Counted from the first letter of the stretch, positions 27,054-36,558 are shown. The stretch is DNA of 41,765 bases from Desulfobacterales bacterium (GCA_020353355.1 CP070694.1:3700038-3741802); one strand, 5' to 3'. The notes: generated from the letters alone by a model not told the origin. Numbers and translations are program-made.

Positions 27054-28299
27054 GACGGTTCTCAATAATGGAATCCGGATTTTAACGAAAAAGATGCTCC
27101 ACACTCGATCCGTTTCGATGGGCGTGTGGGTGAATGTTGGAGCACGCGATGAAACCTTGGATGAAAGCGGGCTTTCTCATTTTATCGAGCACATGATTTT
27201 CAAAGGAACCCGCAAGCGCACGGCGTTTCAGATCGCCAAGGAATTTGATGCTATCGGCGGCCATACCAATGCATTTACGACCATGGAAAACACCTGTTAC
27301 CATGCAAAGGTTATGGACACCCATACGGAGACCATGGTTGATATTCTCTCAGATATTTTCTTAAATTCCATCTTCGACTCCCAGGAAATAGAAAGAGAAC
27401 GCCCGGTAATTTTGCAGGAAATCGGTATGGTGGAGGATAGCCCCGATGAATATGTGCATGTGCTATCAAGTCGTAACTTTTGGGGTGACAATCCTCTTGG
27501 CCGCTCAATCCTCGGCAACCCTGAAAATATTATCCGCTTTAATTCAAATACCATTAAGAGCTTTTTTCAGCGTTTATATCAACCCAATCGTATTATTATA
27601 TCGGTTGCCGGCAACATCGACCATAGCCGAATTATTAATTTGATCGGTCCGACTTTTGAATCCATTCAATCCGGCAATAGTTTCCCCAACCGGATAGCTC
27701 CTGAAGGACGCACGTTGGTTGACGTCAACTATCGTAAACTGGAACAGGTACATATATGTCTGAGTACTAAAGGATTATCTATCGGTGATCCACGCCGCTA
27801 TGCTTTTTCACTGTTAAATACGATCCTGGGGGGCAATATGAGTTCCAGGCTCTTTCAGGAGATACGTGAAAAAAGAGGACTGGCCTATGCCGTATACTCC
27901 TTTATATCATCCCATGTAGATACCGGGATGTTCGGTGTCTATTTAGGCGTTGATCCCAAACGGGCGCACGAAACAACGGAACTTATTTTAAGCGAGATCC
28001 GTAAACTCAAAAATGAAAAGGTTGATTCATCCGAACTCAAAGGCGCCAAGGAGTATACCAAAGGCAGTCTGATGATTGCAGCCGAAAGCAATGACAATCA
28101 GATGGTCCGCACCGCTCAAAACGAAATCCATTTCGGACGCGATATTGCATTGCAGGAGGTTTTGGATAACATCGAGAGGGTCACCCGAGAGGAAATTTTA
28201 CATCTGGCAAATGATATTTTTCAAAAAGAACAGATGGTATTAACCATGCTGGGTCCGCTCAATAAAAAGAAAGTCTTCGAGGAACTCTTATACCATTGA
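27034..28299 (+). CDS. M16 family zinc metallopeptidase (processing-peptidase-like)
   Basis: A 421-residue insulinase-superfamily protease. The inverted zinc motif HFIEH is at residues 49-53 and the third ligand E129 lies at the expected spacing ([10 protein letters not shown]), so the active site looks complete. The C-terminal half contains [24 protein letters not shown], normal for the family. One-subunit M16B proteases of this size follow pnp in many bacteria; the native substrate is unknown. It overlaps pnp by 20 bases. Confidence 0.93.
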   Translation: MDTPVDKTVLNNGIRILTKKMLHTRSVSMGVWVNVGARDETLDESGLSHFIEHMIFKGTRKRTAFQIAKEFDAIGGHTNAFTTMENTCYHAKVMDTHTETMVDILSDIFLNSIFDSQEIERERPVILQEIGMVEDSPDEYVHVLSSRNFWGDNPLGRSILGNPENIIRFNSNTIKSFFQRLYQPNRIIISVAGNIDHSRIINLIGPTFESIQSGNSFPNRIAPEGRTLVDVNYRKLEQVHICLSTKGLSIGDPRRYAFSLLNTILGGNMSSRLFQEIREKRGLAYAVYSFISSHVDTGMFGVYLGVDPKRAHETTELILSEIRKLKNEKVDSSELKGAKEYTKGSLMIAAESNDNQMVRTAQNEIHFGRDIALQEVLDNIERVTREEILHLANDIFQKEQMVLTMLGPLNKKKVFEELLYH

Positions 28300-28388
28300 A
28301 CTCGGAGATCGTAATGGCTCAATTTGCCGTCCCGCAGTTTTTCCTCTCTTATGGATAAATGGATCAACAAGCCTAAATCTGCCTAGAA

Positions 28389-28847
28389 GTGGTTTCTGAA
28401 CCTGTTATAAAAATTGTACGACTGCGGCCGCAAGCGGATTCCGATATCCCTTTGCCACGTTATATGACACCTCAATCAGCGGGCATGGATATCTGCGCCG
28501 CCATCGAAACAGATGTAGTGCTGAAAAAAGGGGCATTCACCTTGATCCCCACCGGTTTTGCAATCGCCCTTCCCAACGGATTTGAAGCTCAAATCCGTCC
28601 CCGAAGCGGCCTGGCTGTAACGCACGGCATCGGACTCATCAATTCACCCGGCACCATCGATGCGGACTATCGCGGCGAGGTAAAGATTGCGGTGATAAAC
28701 TTGGGGCCGAAATCGTTTACGTTTCGACGGGGTGATAGAATTGCTCAAATGGTCATCCATAAAATCTATCAGGCCAGGCTTAACGTCGTTGAAAAACTTG
28801 ACGAAACCCTTCGCGATAAGGGAGGATTTGGGCATACGGGGGTATGA
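28389..28847 (+). CDS. dut: Deoxyuridine 5'-triphosphate nucleotidohydrolase (dUTPase)
   Basis: Hydrolyses dUTP to dUMP, limiting uracil in DNA. All five motifs of the trimeric enzyme are present in 152 residues: AGMD (31-34), RPRSG (70-74), [10 protein letters not shown] (88-97), RGDRIAQ (114-120) and GGFGHTG (145-151). The start is a GTG with a weak ribosome site, 89 bases behind the M16 gene. The next gene follows within 9 bases. Confidence 0.96.
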   Translation: MVSEPVIKIVRLRPQADSDIPLPRYMTPQSAGMDICAAIETDVVLKKGAFTLIPTGFAIALPNGFEAQIRPRSGLAVTHGIGLINSPGTIDADYRGEVKIAVINLGPKSFTFRRGDRIAQMVIHKIYQARLNVVEKLDETLRDKGGFGHTGV

Positions 28848-28856
28848 ATATCGAAT

Positions 28857-29675
28857 ATGGATGCTAAACCACCGGCTGCCATAATTACCCGTCCGAAAAC
28901 CGAGTATAACCTTGCCGTTTGCATTCTGGCCAGCGGCAGTAAGGGAAATTCCATCTATGTTTCAGACGGTAATACGGCAATCCTCGTCGATGCGGGTCTT
29001 TCCGGAGCTGAGATTGAGCGCCGCTTACGATTGCGAGCCTTAACCGCGAAAAACCTGGATGCCATTTTGGTTTCTCATGAACATACCGACCATATTCAAG
29101 CGGTCGGCGTTCTTTCCCGTCGGTATCAGCTGCCGGTGTATATCAGCCAGAAGACAAAAAAAGCATCTTCCCAATTGGGAAACGTTCATGACTTGAGGAT
29201 TTTTGAGTGCGGCGCAACATTCCACATCAACGAGATGACCATCCATCCGTTTTCTATCTCCCATGATGCCGAAGACCCGGTAGGATTTACCATCGGGCAA
29301 AACGGTACCATCATCGGTATCGCCACCGATCTTGGTATCGCGACCTCAATGGTTAAACAGCATCTAAAAAACTGCTCGTTGTTGATCCTCGAATTCAATC
29401 ACGATCCGGCAATGCTGGAGCAGGGGCCGTATCCCTGGCCCATAAAGCAGCGTATTAAAAGTCGGACCGGCCACCTTTCAAATGTCGAGTCTAAAAAACT
29501 TCTTAAAGAATTGCAGCACGATAAACTTAAGTACGTGATCCTGGCTCATTTAAGTGATACTAACAATACTCCCCAAAAAGCCTTTGATGAAGCATCCAAA
29601 GCCCTTAACCGCTGCAATGCACGCCTGGCGGTGGCCGACCAACACATGTGCGGACCGATTTTGTATCTCAAGTAA
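28857..29675 (+). CDS. Metallo-beta-lactamase-fold hydrolase (YycJ/WalJ-like)
   Basis: A 272-residue MBL-fold protein. Zinc motif HEHTDH is at residues 74-79, after an ILASGSKGNSIYVSDG start typical of the YycJ-type group; LILEFNHD and a late LAHLSDTNN segment give further ligands. YycJ-like proteins are suspected nucleases; the reaction here is not known. Last gene of the plus-strand run, followed by an inverted repeat island. Confidence 0.88.
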   Translation: MDAKPPAAIITRPKTEYNLAVCILASGSKGNSIYVSDGNTAILVDAGLSGAEIERRLRLRALTAKNLDAILVSHEHTDHIQAVGVLSRRYQLPVYISQKTKKASSQLGNVHDLRIFECGATFHINEMTIHPFSISHDAEDPVGFTIGQNGTIIGIATDLGIATSMVKQHLKNCSLLILEFNHDPAMLEQGPYPWPIKQRIKSRTGHLSNVESKKLLKELQHDKLKYVILAHLSDTNNTPQKAFDEASKALNRCNARLAVADQHMCGPILYLK

Positions 29676-29685
29676 CATTATAATC

Positions 29686-29847
29686 AAGGTGTCAGTGTTC
29701 AGGTTTCAGGTTCAATCAAGGTTTTAGGTTTCGGGTGTCAGGTGTCAGCGTTCAGGGTAAGGGGTTTCAGATCTTGTTTTTCTGACACCTGAACACTGAC
29801 ACCTGAAACCATTCTTTTACTGTTCTGACACCCGACACCTGAAACCT
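29686..29847. repeat. Degenerate 7-bp repeat island 4 (inverted arms), between convergent genes
   Basis: Left arm 29686-29770 uses AGGTGTC, AGTGTTC, AGGTTTC, GGGTGTC, AGCGTTC units; right arm 29780-29847 uses CCTGAAC, ACTGACA, CCTGAAA, CCCGACA units in the complementary sense. A 24-base stretch at 29825-29848 is identical to 36994-37017 in island 5. The arms could fold into a long imperfect hairpin and might serve as a two-way terminator for the convergent genes ending at 29675 and 29854. Confidence 0.82.
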
Positions 29848-29853
29848 TTCGCC

Positions 29854-30639
29854 CTATTGTGATTGCCACACCGTTCTGGCCCGCACCAGTTCCTGGCCGT
29901 CTTCCTCACGAAACAAACTGTGGCGAAACAGCCTGGAGGGCATGCTCTCGGATTGGCATTTAGCAATGATGTGATCGTGGAGAAAGGATTCAGCCAGAAA
30001 GTTTATTTCCAGCTCCGACAGGATGGCATTTTTATTGAAAGCGACGGGTATGCTCTCAAGAACCCACTCAACATAACTGGCGTTATTAACATGCTGGTTA
30101 ATATCTAAATCCCGGAAACGAACCTGAAATTTGCGCTCATCATCGAATTCATTGAGCGGCTGAAGTTTGTCCAGTGTGTCCGGCAAAATATGATCTCCCT
30201 CAAGAGGTTTAAGCCGCTTTACAAACGGGGCAATCCTCGCCGGTCGTCGCTTATGGGTGTCAATAATCAGCCAGGCGGAAACTGCGGCGCCCACGGTATT
30301 ATCGTTTTGATCCTTCAGTTGGAAATCGCGCAGAGCAAATAACCGCTGGGTACCGGATGGCCAGGTCAACACGGTTAGACGATCCGTCCAAACCGGATAG
30401 GATGTCATTTTTATTTTCAGGCGGGACAGCAACCAGGTATAATTATTCGAAAGCAATTGTTGAATCGAAACGCCGAGAGCATCGGCATGGCTGCTGGCCG
30501 CCTCCTGCATAAAATTAAAAATCGATAAAATGGACAGCCGGCCACGGCAGTCCACCTCGTAAGATCGGATCCTGAATGTATCTTGATAAATATTGGGCTT
30601 CATCATGAGGCTCAGTATATAACTGCCAGATGTTGACAT
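29854..30639 (-). CDS. Acyl-ACP thioesterase (FatA/FatB-like)
   Basis: A double-hotdog thioesterase, 261 residues, releasing fatty acids from acyl carrier protein. The N-terminal hotdog contains the family-typical SYEVDCRGRLSILSIFNFMQEAAS, WLLSRLKIKM and WTDRLTVLTWPSG; the C-terminal one has RFRDLDINQHVNNASYVEWVLE with catalytic-type D179, N181 and H183. The ATG at 30639 is used here; one at 30606 (MKPNIYQD) is an equally plausible start since neither has a strong ribosome site. It is divergent from the TPR gene. Physiological role (membrane lipid turnover or free fatty acid) is not evident. Confidence 0.88.
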   Translation of the reverse strand: MSTSGSYILSLMMKPNIYQDTFRIRSYEVDCRGRLSILSIFNFMQEAASSHADALGVSIQQLLSNNYTWLLSRLKIKMTSYPVWTDRLTVLTWPSGTQRLFALRDFQLKDQNDNTVGAAVSAWLIIDTHKRRPARIAPFVKRLKPLEGDHILPDTLDKLQPLNEFDDERKFQVRFRDLDINQHVNNASYVEWVLESIPVAFNKNAILSELEINFLAESFLHDHIIAKCQSESMPSRLFRHSLFREEDGQELVRARTVWQSQ

Positions 30640-30752
30640 GTCAATTCCACAGCGATATGCGGCAGGGCCTGGTTTATTGACAATCGAATAATGGTGACTA
30701 TGTTAAATTTCCGGCTAACAGCTATTATTATTGATTCGGTGGAGGTCATAAC

Positions 30753-31226
30753 GTGGCAGTTCATCACATGGCAATAAAAATGTTCGATAAGGGTGTGGCT
30801 GCGTATGTTAGAAACAAGCATACGAAAAGTATCCAGTTATTCTCTCGCGCTTTGAAATATGATCCCAAATTCGAATTAGGTTATCTCAGCCGCGGTGCGG
30901 CAAATTTGAAATTGGGAAACGTCAAAAAGGCAATGAATGATTTTAATCATGTGATTAAACTCAATCCGAATTCTGCTCGCGCCTATCACTTCAGAGGTTT
31001 AACCTTTGAAAGACGAAATGATATTGCCAGAGCGTATCAGGATTTTGATCGTGCCTTGGAGATTGACCCGGATTATGCTGCCGCCTATCACAGTCGAAAC
31101 TCACTGCTCTCAAAAGAGGGCCATACGGATTTTTCCATTGAAGAATTGGATATCATCAACCATTTAATGGCCATGCGGGTATCTCGATTTGATGAGGATG
31201 AACAATCCGGAGATCTGGCTGCCTAA
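30753..31226 (+). CDS. TPR-repeat protein
   Basis: A 157-residue protein with three tetratricopeptide repeats (about residues 8-40, 42-74 and 76-108: SIQLFSRALKYDPK, AMNDFNHVIKLNPNSARAYHFRG, AYQDFDRALEIDPDYAAAYHSR) and a short acidic tail. No signal peptide. The GTG start has GGAGG 7 bases upstream. It converges with the very large minus-strand signalling gene, whose stop lies 5 bases past its own. TPRs mediate protein contacts; the partner is unknown. Confidence 0.85.
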   Translation: MAVHHMAIKMFDKGVAAYVRNKHTKSIQLFSRALKYDPKFELGYLSRGAANLKLGNVKKAMNDFNHVIKLNPNSARAYHFRGLTFERRNDIARAYQDFDRALEIDPDYAAAYHSRNSLLSKEGHTDFSIEELDIINHLMAMRVSRFDEDEQSGDLAA

Positions 31227-31231
31227 ACCCA

Positions 31232-34200
31232 TTAACCGCTTCCGAGCGTTTCTGAAGCTGCGGTGGATTGATCTGTATTTGTGGCACGACGGGCAATTTC
31301 ACGAACCCGCGGATCACGATCGTTGATATACGGGGCCAGATGTTCCTCAGCCCGTGGATGCTGGATCTGTCCCAGAGCAAATGCGGCAGCCGCTCGAAGC
31401 TGGGGATTTCGCCATTTGCGATAAAATAAGGACCTTTTTGGCAAAAGCACCTGGGCCAGCGGTTCAACACTGCCAGGATCTGCAATTTGGCCCAACACCC
31501 GGCAACAGGCAATACACAGCTGATCATCTTTGCTCGAATTCAATAACATAACCAGCTCTGCTTCAAGTCCTTCCGGTCTTAACTTACCGAGACATTTTAT
31601 GGCACCAACCGCCAAATCGCTATGATGGCTTTTGACAAATTCCAGCAGCGCGTCAGCGAACGAACCGTCATTTAAACGTTCGGCAAGGCTGTAGGCCGCT
31701 TCACGGACATCAGGACTCTCGTCTTCCATCGCAAGGAGAACTTCGTTGTGCACATCGGTGGTTACGGTGTCAATAATATCCAGAATTCGTCTGCGTTCCT
31801 CGGCGCGGATCTCCAAAATCAATAACCGTCTCAGGCGTTCCACTGCCGATGGCCCTAAATTACGCAACAGCGTTGCCGCCGTATGCCGGATCCGATAATT
31901 GTCTTCTTTTTTAATAACATCAATCAGCAGCGGCATCATCACTGTCCCCAAACTGCCCAGCAGTTGCGCGGCCTGGTGTTGTTTGGCAGCATCATCGGAT
32001 TTCAAATCCTCGATCAGGAGATTTTGAGTCTGGGGTCCCAGGCCTCTTTCCAGACTAGTGGACAATATCAACGCCCTTTCGTCTTTGGTTTCTTTCAAGC
32101 CCTGGTAACGCTTTTGAAGGTTGACGATAATCCGGGAGGCTAATGAATAATCACCAAACGAAATCAAATGGCTCACCAACCGGACGAGAAATGTTGCCGT
32201 CATTGCAACAATTTTTGATTCTTCTTCCTCCGCTACCACAGCCAGCAGTGAATCGGCGAAAATCTTTATAAACTGTCTCTTAAATACCAGATCCAGATCG
32301 TCGAAAAGACGGCGACAGCCGTCGATTACCTTTAGTCGATCGGAAGGTTTACAATCTGGAAGTTTCGCGAACAGCTGGCCGGTGATCTGCTCAATTCCGT
32401 TGCGATCACCGTTGAGAAACATCTTTTCGATGCGTTGCGGAAATTCGCCGAGCAATTCTTTGAAACTCTTTGTCGATATGCCCTGTTTTGTAAGGGCGCC
32501 AAGAATCGCTACTTCCTCCTTCTCACCGACCAGGCCCGCGGGTAAACCGGCCAAATTTTGGGCTACTTGGACTTCAAATATATGCTGATTAAAAAGAATC
32601 CCCGAGAGTTGCCTGCGTTGGGCAATCTGATTCCAAAATTTACTGTCCGCTGATCCAGCCGGAACATTGGCCAGTTCACTGAAAAATGTCTGCATCTGTG
32701 TAACGGTGACCTGTTTTAAAAACGTAAGGCTTTCAAGACCGACGTCATCCAAAAACTTCAACAAACCAACTTGCAGCCCACTAAAATCCGTCACATCCGA
32801 AATGCCTATTTTCTCACCATTGACCAGTAACGTATTGCTGGCGCGCGACAGCGACAGGGCCGGTTGGCGATGAAAAAATCGACGCATTTTTTTCATCAGA
32901 TCATTCAGGGCAGTCGAAGCTGTGTCGCTTTTTGGCAAGTAAAGTTTAGAAGTTTTGTAAACACCGATTAAGCTGCGCAGGATTTCCGGAATCTGTCGCA
33001 AATCATTGGCATCCATCGGATGCTGGTCAAGCGCAGGCACAACCATCGGCATCATGGAGGTTGCTGTTGATGCCGCTGTTGCCCGGTTTAGCGCAATTCC
33101 TCGGGATTTCATCTTCATGGCATATCGCGTCTGCTTGAGATCAATATGCTGCATCCGTTTCTCGGTTGAGAAACGTTGCCAGTAGTTCGGATCAAACATT
33201 TTCTGTTTGGTTTTTCCAAAGGCCTGCAACAAATTGTCCAACTCATGTCTGCCGACACCCTTATGAAAGGCAATGCCCTGCAGCTCGAAACGATTTAGAA
33301 ACTTTAGAAATGAATCTGCAATCATTTTATAATCCATGACATTAAGTTTTTGGCCATTAATGAGTATCGCCTGATTGGATCGCAGAATATTTAGCGTATC
33401 ATTTCGATGCAGGATTTGATCGAGAACAGCTCTTAATTGCTTGTTGGCATTAACAATCGACTTGCTTCCGGCAGGATAAAGCCTGATGTTGCGTATTGCC
33501 ACCATCAGAAGACGCATAAACCTCGGGATATGAGGTATGTCATCGGGGTTTAAAGGTATTTCAGCGATAGCGACTTCACGTGGTGTTTCTATAGTATAAT
33601 ATATCGCTTCCTGCGGATTAAAATTTCTGGCATTCGATGCGGCCTGAACAGTTTCGTAGTCTTCGGCTTTTATGGGATTCGCCGAGCGTTTAAAATGATA
33701 CGCCAGGGTGGATGCCGCCGGTAAAATCTGTTGCTCGTACAACGACTCCTGATAGGTGCCGATGCGTTCATGGAGGTGTTGCCTGCGCTCGGTTTCAATG
33801 ACGTTGTAGGTGGCAGACAAAATACGTTTACCCAAAAAGCGGATGACTTCGTCATTGAGCTGAAACTGTGAGCTTAAGAGTCCCTCCTTGGCAGCGTGAT
33901 CAATAACTTCCAGAATCCTTGCCTCCTGTTGATTGGAGCTGCCGGTCAGGACACTGAGGGATACGTCTTCCCCGAGCGCTGAGACATGATCAAGTATTTG
34001 CCGGCTTTCTTGGTCCAGGGCTGAGATTTTCTGGGACACCATCTCTTCCATTGACGTCGGCAAATCCGCATTCCCCAGGGACTCAATAATCCATTGATGT
34101 CCGACGAGGGCAATATTGTGATCTTGAACAAGTTTTCGCAAAATTTCAGAGAGAAACAGAGGATTTCCTTGACTGATGTGAGCAAGTTGTTTTTCATAGT

Positions 34201-35521
34201 TTTCGGGCAAACTGGCATTCGGGAATATGCCGTGAAGGTGTTTGGCAATATCGGCTTCTGACAACGGGGTTAGCTCAAGTTTTTGGATGCCAAGTTCATC
34301 GCCATAGGTTGCGCAAAAGCTCTGCAACGGTAGTTTGATTTCAGCAGGAGGGGTTTCAGAGATAATGGTCGATGAACCACAAATGAATATGGCGATTTTC
34401 GAATGCAGCATCAGTTGACGGAACAAAAACAGGGTTGCTTTATCGGCAAAATCGATATCATCAATAAACAAAATAATGGGACGATCACCGACCAGCTGTT
34501 GAAAAAAGGAATGCAGGGCCGTAAAAATAAATTGTCGATGGGAGGTCCGGCTTAAGTCCTTTGGCAGGATTAATTCTGATCCCAGCTGGGGTATGATCTG
34601 AGCAAGGTAAGCGCGCTCCACCGGAATAAGGCTATCAATGACGGAGGCTCCCTTGTCAGGGTGCTGCTTTAATAGCTCCAGCAGAATTCGGGTAAATAAA
34701 TAATAGGGGCGAAACATTTCTTGAGGCTCGCCGCTGACCTTAACACGCCAGATATTGATGCGGGCCAAATTGCGACGAATCGTTTCGAGAAATTCGCTTT
34801 TACCGATCCCCTGCGGGCCTTCGGCAATTAAAAACTGATTAATGTGCTGGCTAAATTTACTCAGCGCCTCGGTCACAGTGGCGAGCTGTTGGCCCCGGCC
34901 GACCAGCTTGACGGCACCCAGCTGGTTGAGGGCTGTTTTAGTAAACACCGCCTCCTGGACGACTTCGCTGGCAGTTACCAGGCAATTGCGCCCGATCTTT
35001 TTGGCATAGTAGAGCGCAATATCGGCTTTTTGAATCAACTCCTTGCTGGATTGGGCATCTTCGGGAGCCGATGCAATACCGATGCTAAGCGTGATATTAA
35101 GATCGGTATCACAGTTCTCCGGTCGCAGTGTATTGGAACGGACCTTTTTAATGAAACGCTTGCCGATCTGGATTGCTGCTTGCCGATCATGATGCATCAG
35201 AAGCATCATAAACTCGTCACCGGCATAGCGAACCGGCATGCCAACTTCGCCAGCGACCTCTTGCAGCAAGCTGGCAATCCAAACCAACACCTGGTCGCCT
35301 ACCTGATGACCGTATGTGTCGTTGACCTGTTTAAAATAGTCCACATCCATCATAATCAGAGACACGGGATCATCTTTTAAGTTTGTCCAGGATACTTTAT
35401 GCTGAAAATAGTGAAGCAGAAATCGACGGTTATAAATGTTGGTCAGCTCGTCTTCAAAAATTAGCCGCGATGGGTCTTTGCCGGCAAATTCCAGAAATTT
35501 GACGAGTTCTTGGTGCTTCAT
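31232..35521 (-). CDS. Multidomain signalling protein: GGDEF, P-loop ATPase, duplicated domain, HEAT repeats
   Basis: A single uninterrupted 1429-residue protein. Residues 20-185: diguanylate cyclase-like GGDEF domain with active-site RYAGDEF (98-104, so AGDEF) and no RxxD inhibitory site just upstream. Residues 200-650: AAA/STAND-type ATPase related to those in LuxR/MalT and adenylate-cyclase-linked regulators, with P-loop GPQGIGKS (235-242) and Walker B ILFIDDID (350-357). Residues 660-800 and 840-985: two similar copies of a roughly 145-residue domain. Residues 1165-1415: HEAT repeats. No membrane segment, so cytoplasmic. Likely role: sensing through protein contacts coupled to c-di-GMP synthesis or ATP switching; this is inference. 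The leader upstream holds two GGCGGGACCAC elements. Confidence 0.85.
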   Translation of the reverse strand: MKHQELVKFLEFAGKDPSRLIFEDELTNIYNRRFLLHYFQHKVSWTNLKDDPVSLIMMDVDYFKQVNDTYGHQVGDQVLVWIASLLQEVAGEVGMPVRYAGDEFMMLLMHHDRQAAIQIGKRFIKKVRSNTLRPENCDTDLNITLSIGIASAPEDAQSSKELIQKADIALYYAKKIGRNCLVTASEVVQEAVFTKTALNQLGAVKLVGRGQQLATVTEALSKFSQHINQFLIAEGPQGIGKSEFLETIRRNLARINIWRVKVSGEPQEMFRPYYLFTRILLELLKQHPDKGASVIDSLIPVERAYLAQIIPQLGSELILPKDLSRTSHRQFIFTALHSFFQQLVGDRPIILFIDDIDFADKATLFLFRQLMLHSKIAIFICGSSTIISETPPAEIKLPLQSFCATYGDELGIQKLELTPLSEADIAKHLHGIFPNASLPENYEKQLAHISQGNPLFLSEILRKLVQDHNIALVGHQWIIESLGNADLPTSMEEMVSQKISALDQESRQILDHVSALGEDVSLSVLTGSSNQQEARILEVIDHAAKEGLLSSQFQLNDEVIRFLGKRILSATYNVIETERRQHLHERIGTYQESLYEQQILPAASTLAYHFKRSANPIKAEDYETVQAASNARNFNPQEAIYYTIETPREVAIAEIPLNPDDIPHIPRFMRLLMVAIRNIRLYPAGSKSIVNANKQLRAVLDQILHRNDTLNILRSNQAILINGQKLNVMDYKMIADSFLKFLNRFELQGIAFHKGVGRHELDNLLQAFGKTKQKMFDPNYWQRFSTEKRMQHIDLKQTRYAMKMKSRGIALNRATAASTATSMMPMVVPALDQHPMDANDLRQIPEILRSLIGVYKTSKLYLPKSDTASTALNDLMKKMRRFFHRQPALSLSRASNTLLVNGEKIGISDVTDFSGLQVGLLKFLDDVGLESLTFLKQVTVTQMQTFFSELANVPAGSADSKFWNQIAQRRQLSGILFNQHIFEVQVAQNLAGLPAGLVGEKEEVAILGALTKQGISTKSFKELLGEFPQRIEKMFLNGDRNGIEQITGQLFAKLPDCKPSDRLKVIDGCRRLFDDLDLVFKRQFIKIFADSLLAVVAEEEESKIVAMTATFLVRLVSHLISFGDYSLASRIIVNLQKRYQGLKETKDERALILSTSLERGLGPQTQNLLIEDLKSDDAAKQHQAAQLLGSLGTVMMPLLIDVIKKEDNYRIRHTAATLLRNLGPSAVERLRRLLILEIRAEERRRILDIIDTVTTDVHNEVLLAMEDESPDVREAAYSLAERLNDGSFADALLEFVKSHHSDLAVGAIKCLGKLRPEGLEAELVMLLNSSKDDQLCIACCRVLGQIADPGSVEPLAQVLLPKRSLFYRKWRNPQLRAAAAFALGQIQHPRAEEHLAPYINDRDPRVREIARRATNTDQSTAASETLGSG

Positions 35522-35543
35522 GGTAAAGATAGGATTCCTTCAG

Positions 35544-35647
35544 CCCGCCTATGGCGGGACCACTTTTATCCGCCTAGATGGATTAGATCACTAAAAATGT
35601 GTGAACATTTTGAGCGCCGGGTCGCAATTCCGCCGTGGCGGGACCAC
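35544..35647. repeat. Paired short hairpin repeats upstream of the GGDEF/HEAT gene
   Basis: Two near-identical elements: CCCGCCTATGGCGGGACCAC at 35544-35563 and CCGCCGTGGCGGGACCAC at 35630-35647. Each folds into a 5-6 bp stem with a 3-base loop and keeps the trailing GACCAC. They lie in the region that would be the 5' leader of the minus-strand gene starting at 35521. Confidence 0.6.
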
Positions 35648-35790
35648 ATGGCGAGAAAGGCGGTTTTGAGACCACTGCTATTATTTTTATTCAGAATAAA
35701 GCGTTTTGCAAGTAAAATGTTGAAATAATAGAAAATATTTGGCCGGGCGTACGCCAAGGCAGTTGAGAACCATGAAATTGGGCGGGAAAA

Positions 35791-36558
35791 TTAAGCCTCA
35801 TCGTCCTCTTTGAGCGAGATATTTTTGTAATGCCGATAATATTCGAAGACTTTCTCAATATAGACTTGGGTGGATTTAAAAGGAGGAACACCTTGATATT
35901 CTTTGACCTTACGGCTACCGGAATTGTAAGCTGCCAGGGCCAGCTTCACGTCACCGCGAAACTCCTTCAGAAGCTTTTTGAAATACAAGACGCCCCCCGT
36001 GATATTGTGTTCCGGATTCAAGGGATCTTCGATGCCGAGGGATTTGGCCGTATCGGGCATCAATTGCATCAATCCGATCGCACCCCTTTTGGAAATCGCA
36101 TGCGGGTTAAAACTGGATTCCGCCATAATGATGGCTTGCACCATGGCGGGATCGACGTGATGACGATGCGCAACCCGGTAAATAAAGGAACGAAACAGGC
36201 GTTCTGCTTGCTTGCCACGCACCGATGGTATTTTTCCTTCCGCCCCTTTGATATTCTGGGTTTTTGGCTCTGGCGCAAGGGCCGGCAGGGACCCTGTGCC
36301 ATCGGCGGCTAGAGATGTTTCCTCCCAGTCAATAACATCTAATAAATCAATAGATTTAAATTCTATGGTGATCGGCTCATAAGCAGGCGGGTTATTGGAT
36401 ATTAACGGCGGTGGGATCTCATGGTAGACAGATAGGGGCTGATTGGTCGTTGGTTCTGAGGAACCAGCGCTCAGCAATAGACCGATACCTATCCCGGTCA
36501 CCGAAATCCATAACCCCAGTGCTTTGGCACCGCAATTTTTGGGTACGAGTTCGTCCAT
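35791..36558 (-). CDS. Lytic transglycosylase (SLT domain), membrane-anchored
   Basis: A 255-residue peptidoglycan-cleaving enzyme. A hydrophobic segment at residues 14-31 (ending SAGSS) is a signal anchor; residues 35-115 form a proline-rich linker; the SLT domain spans about 120-240 with catalytic Glu147 (IIMAESSFNPHAISKRGAIGLMQLMP begins there), then NITGGVLYF and LALAAYNSGSRKV. All motifs of family 1 transglycosylases are present. It acts in the periplasm. Probable promoter upstream at 36633-36660. Confidence 0.92.
   Translation of the reverse strand: MDELVPKNCGAKALGLWISVTGIGIGLLLSAGSSEPTTNQPLSVYHEIPPPLISNNPPAYEPITIEFKSIDLLDVIDWEETSLAADGTGSLPALAPEPKTQNIKGAEGKIPSVRGKQAERLFRSFIYRVAHRHHVDPAMVQAIIMAESSFNPHAISKRGAIGLMQLMPDTAKSLGIEDPLNPEHNITGGVLYFKKLLKEFRGDVKLALAAYNSGSRKVKEYQGVPPFKSTQVYIEKVFEYYRHYKNISLKEDDEA

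Noticed and set aside
32382..34248. Small plus- and minus-strand frames inside the giant signalling gene
   Set aside because: The 1429-codon frame is uninterrupted, with recognisable domains throughout; the small frames are shadows.
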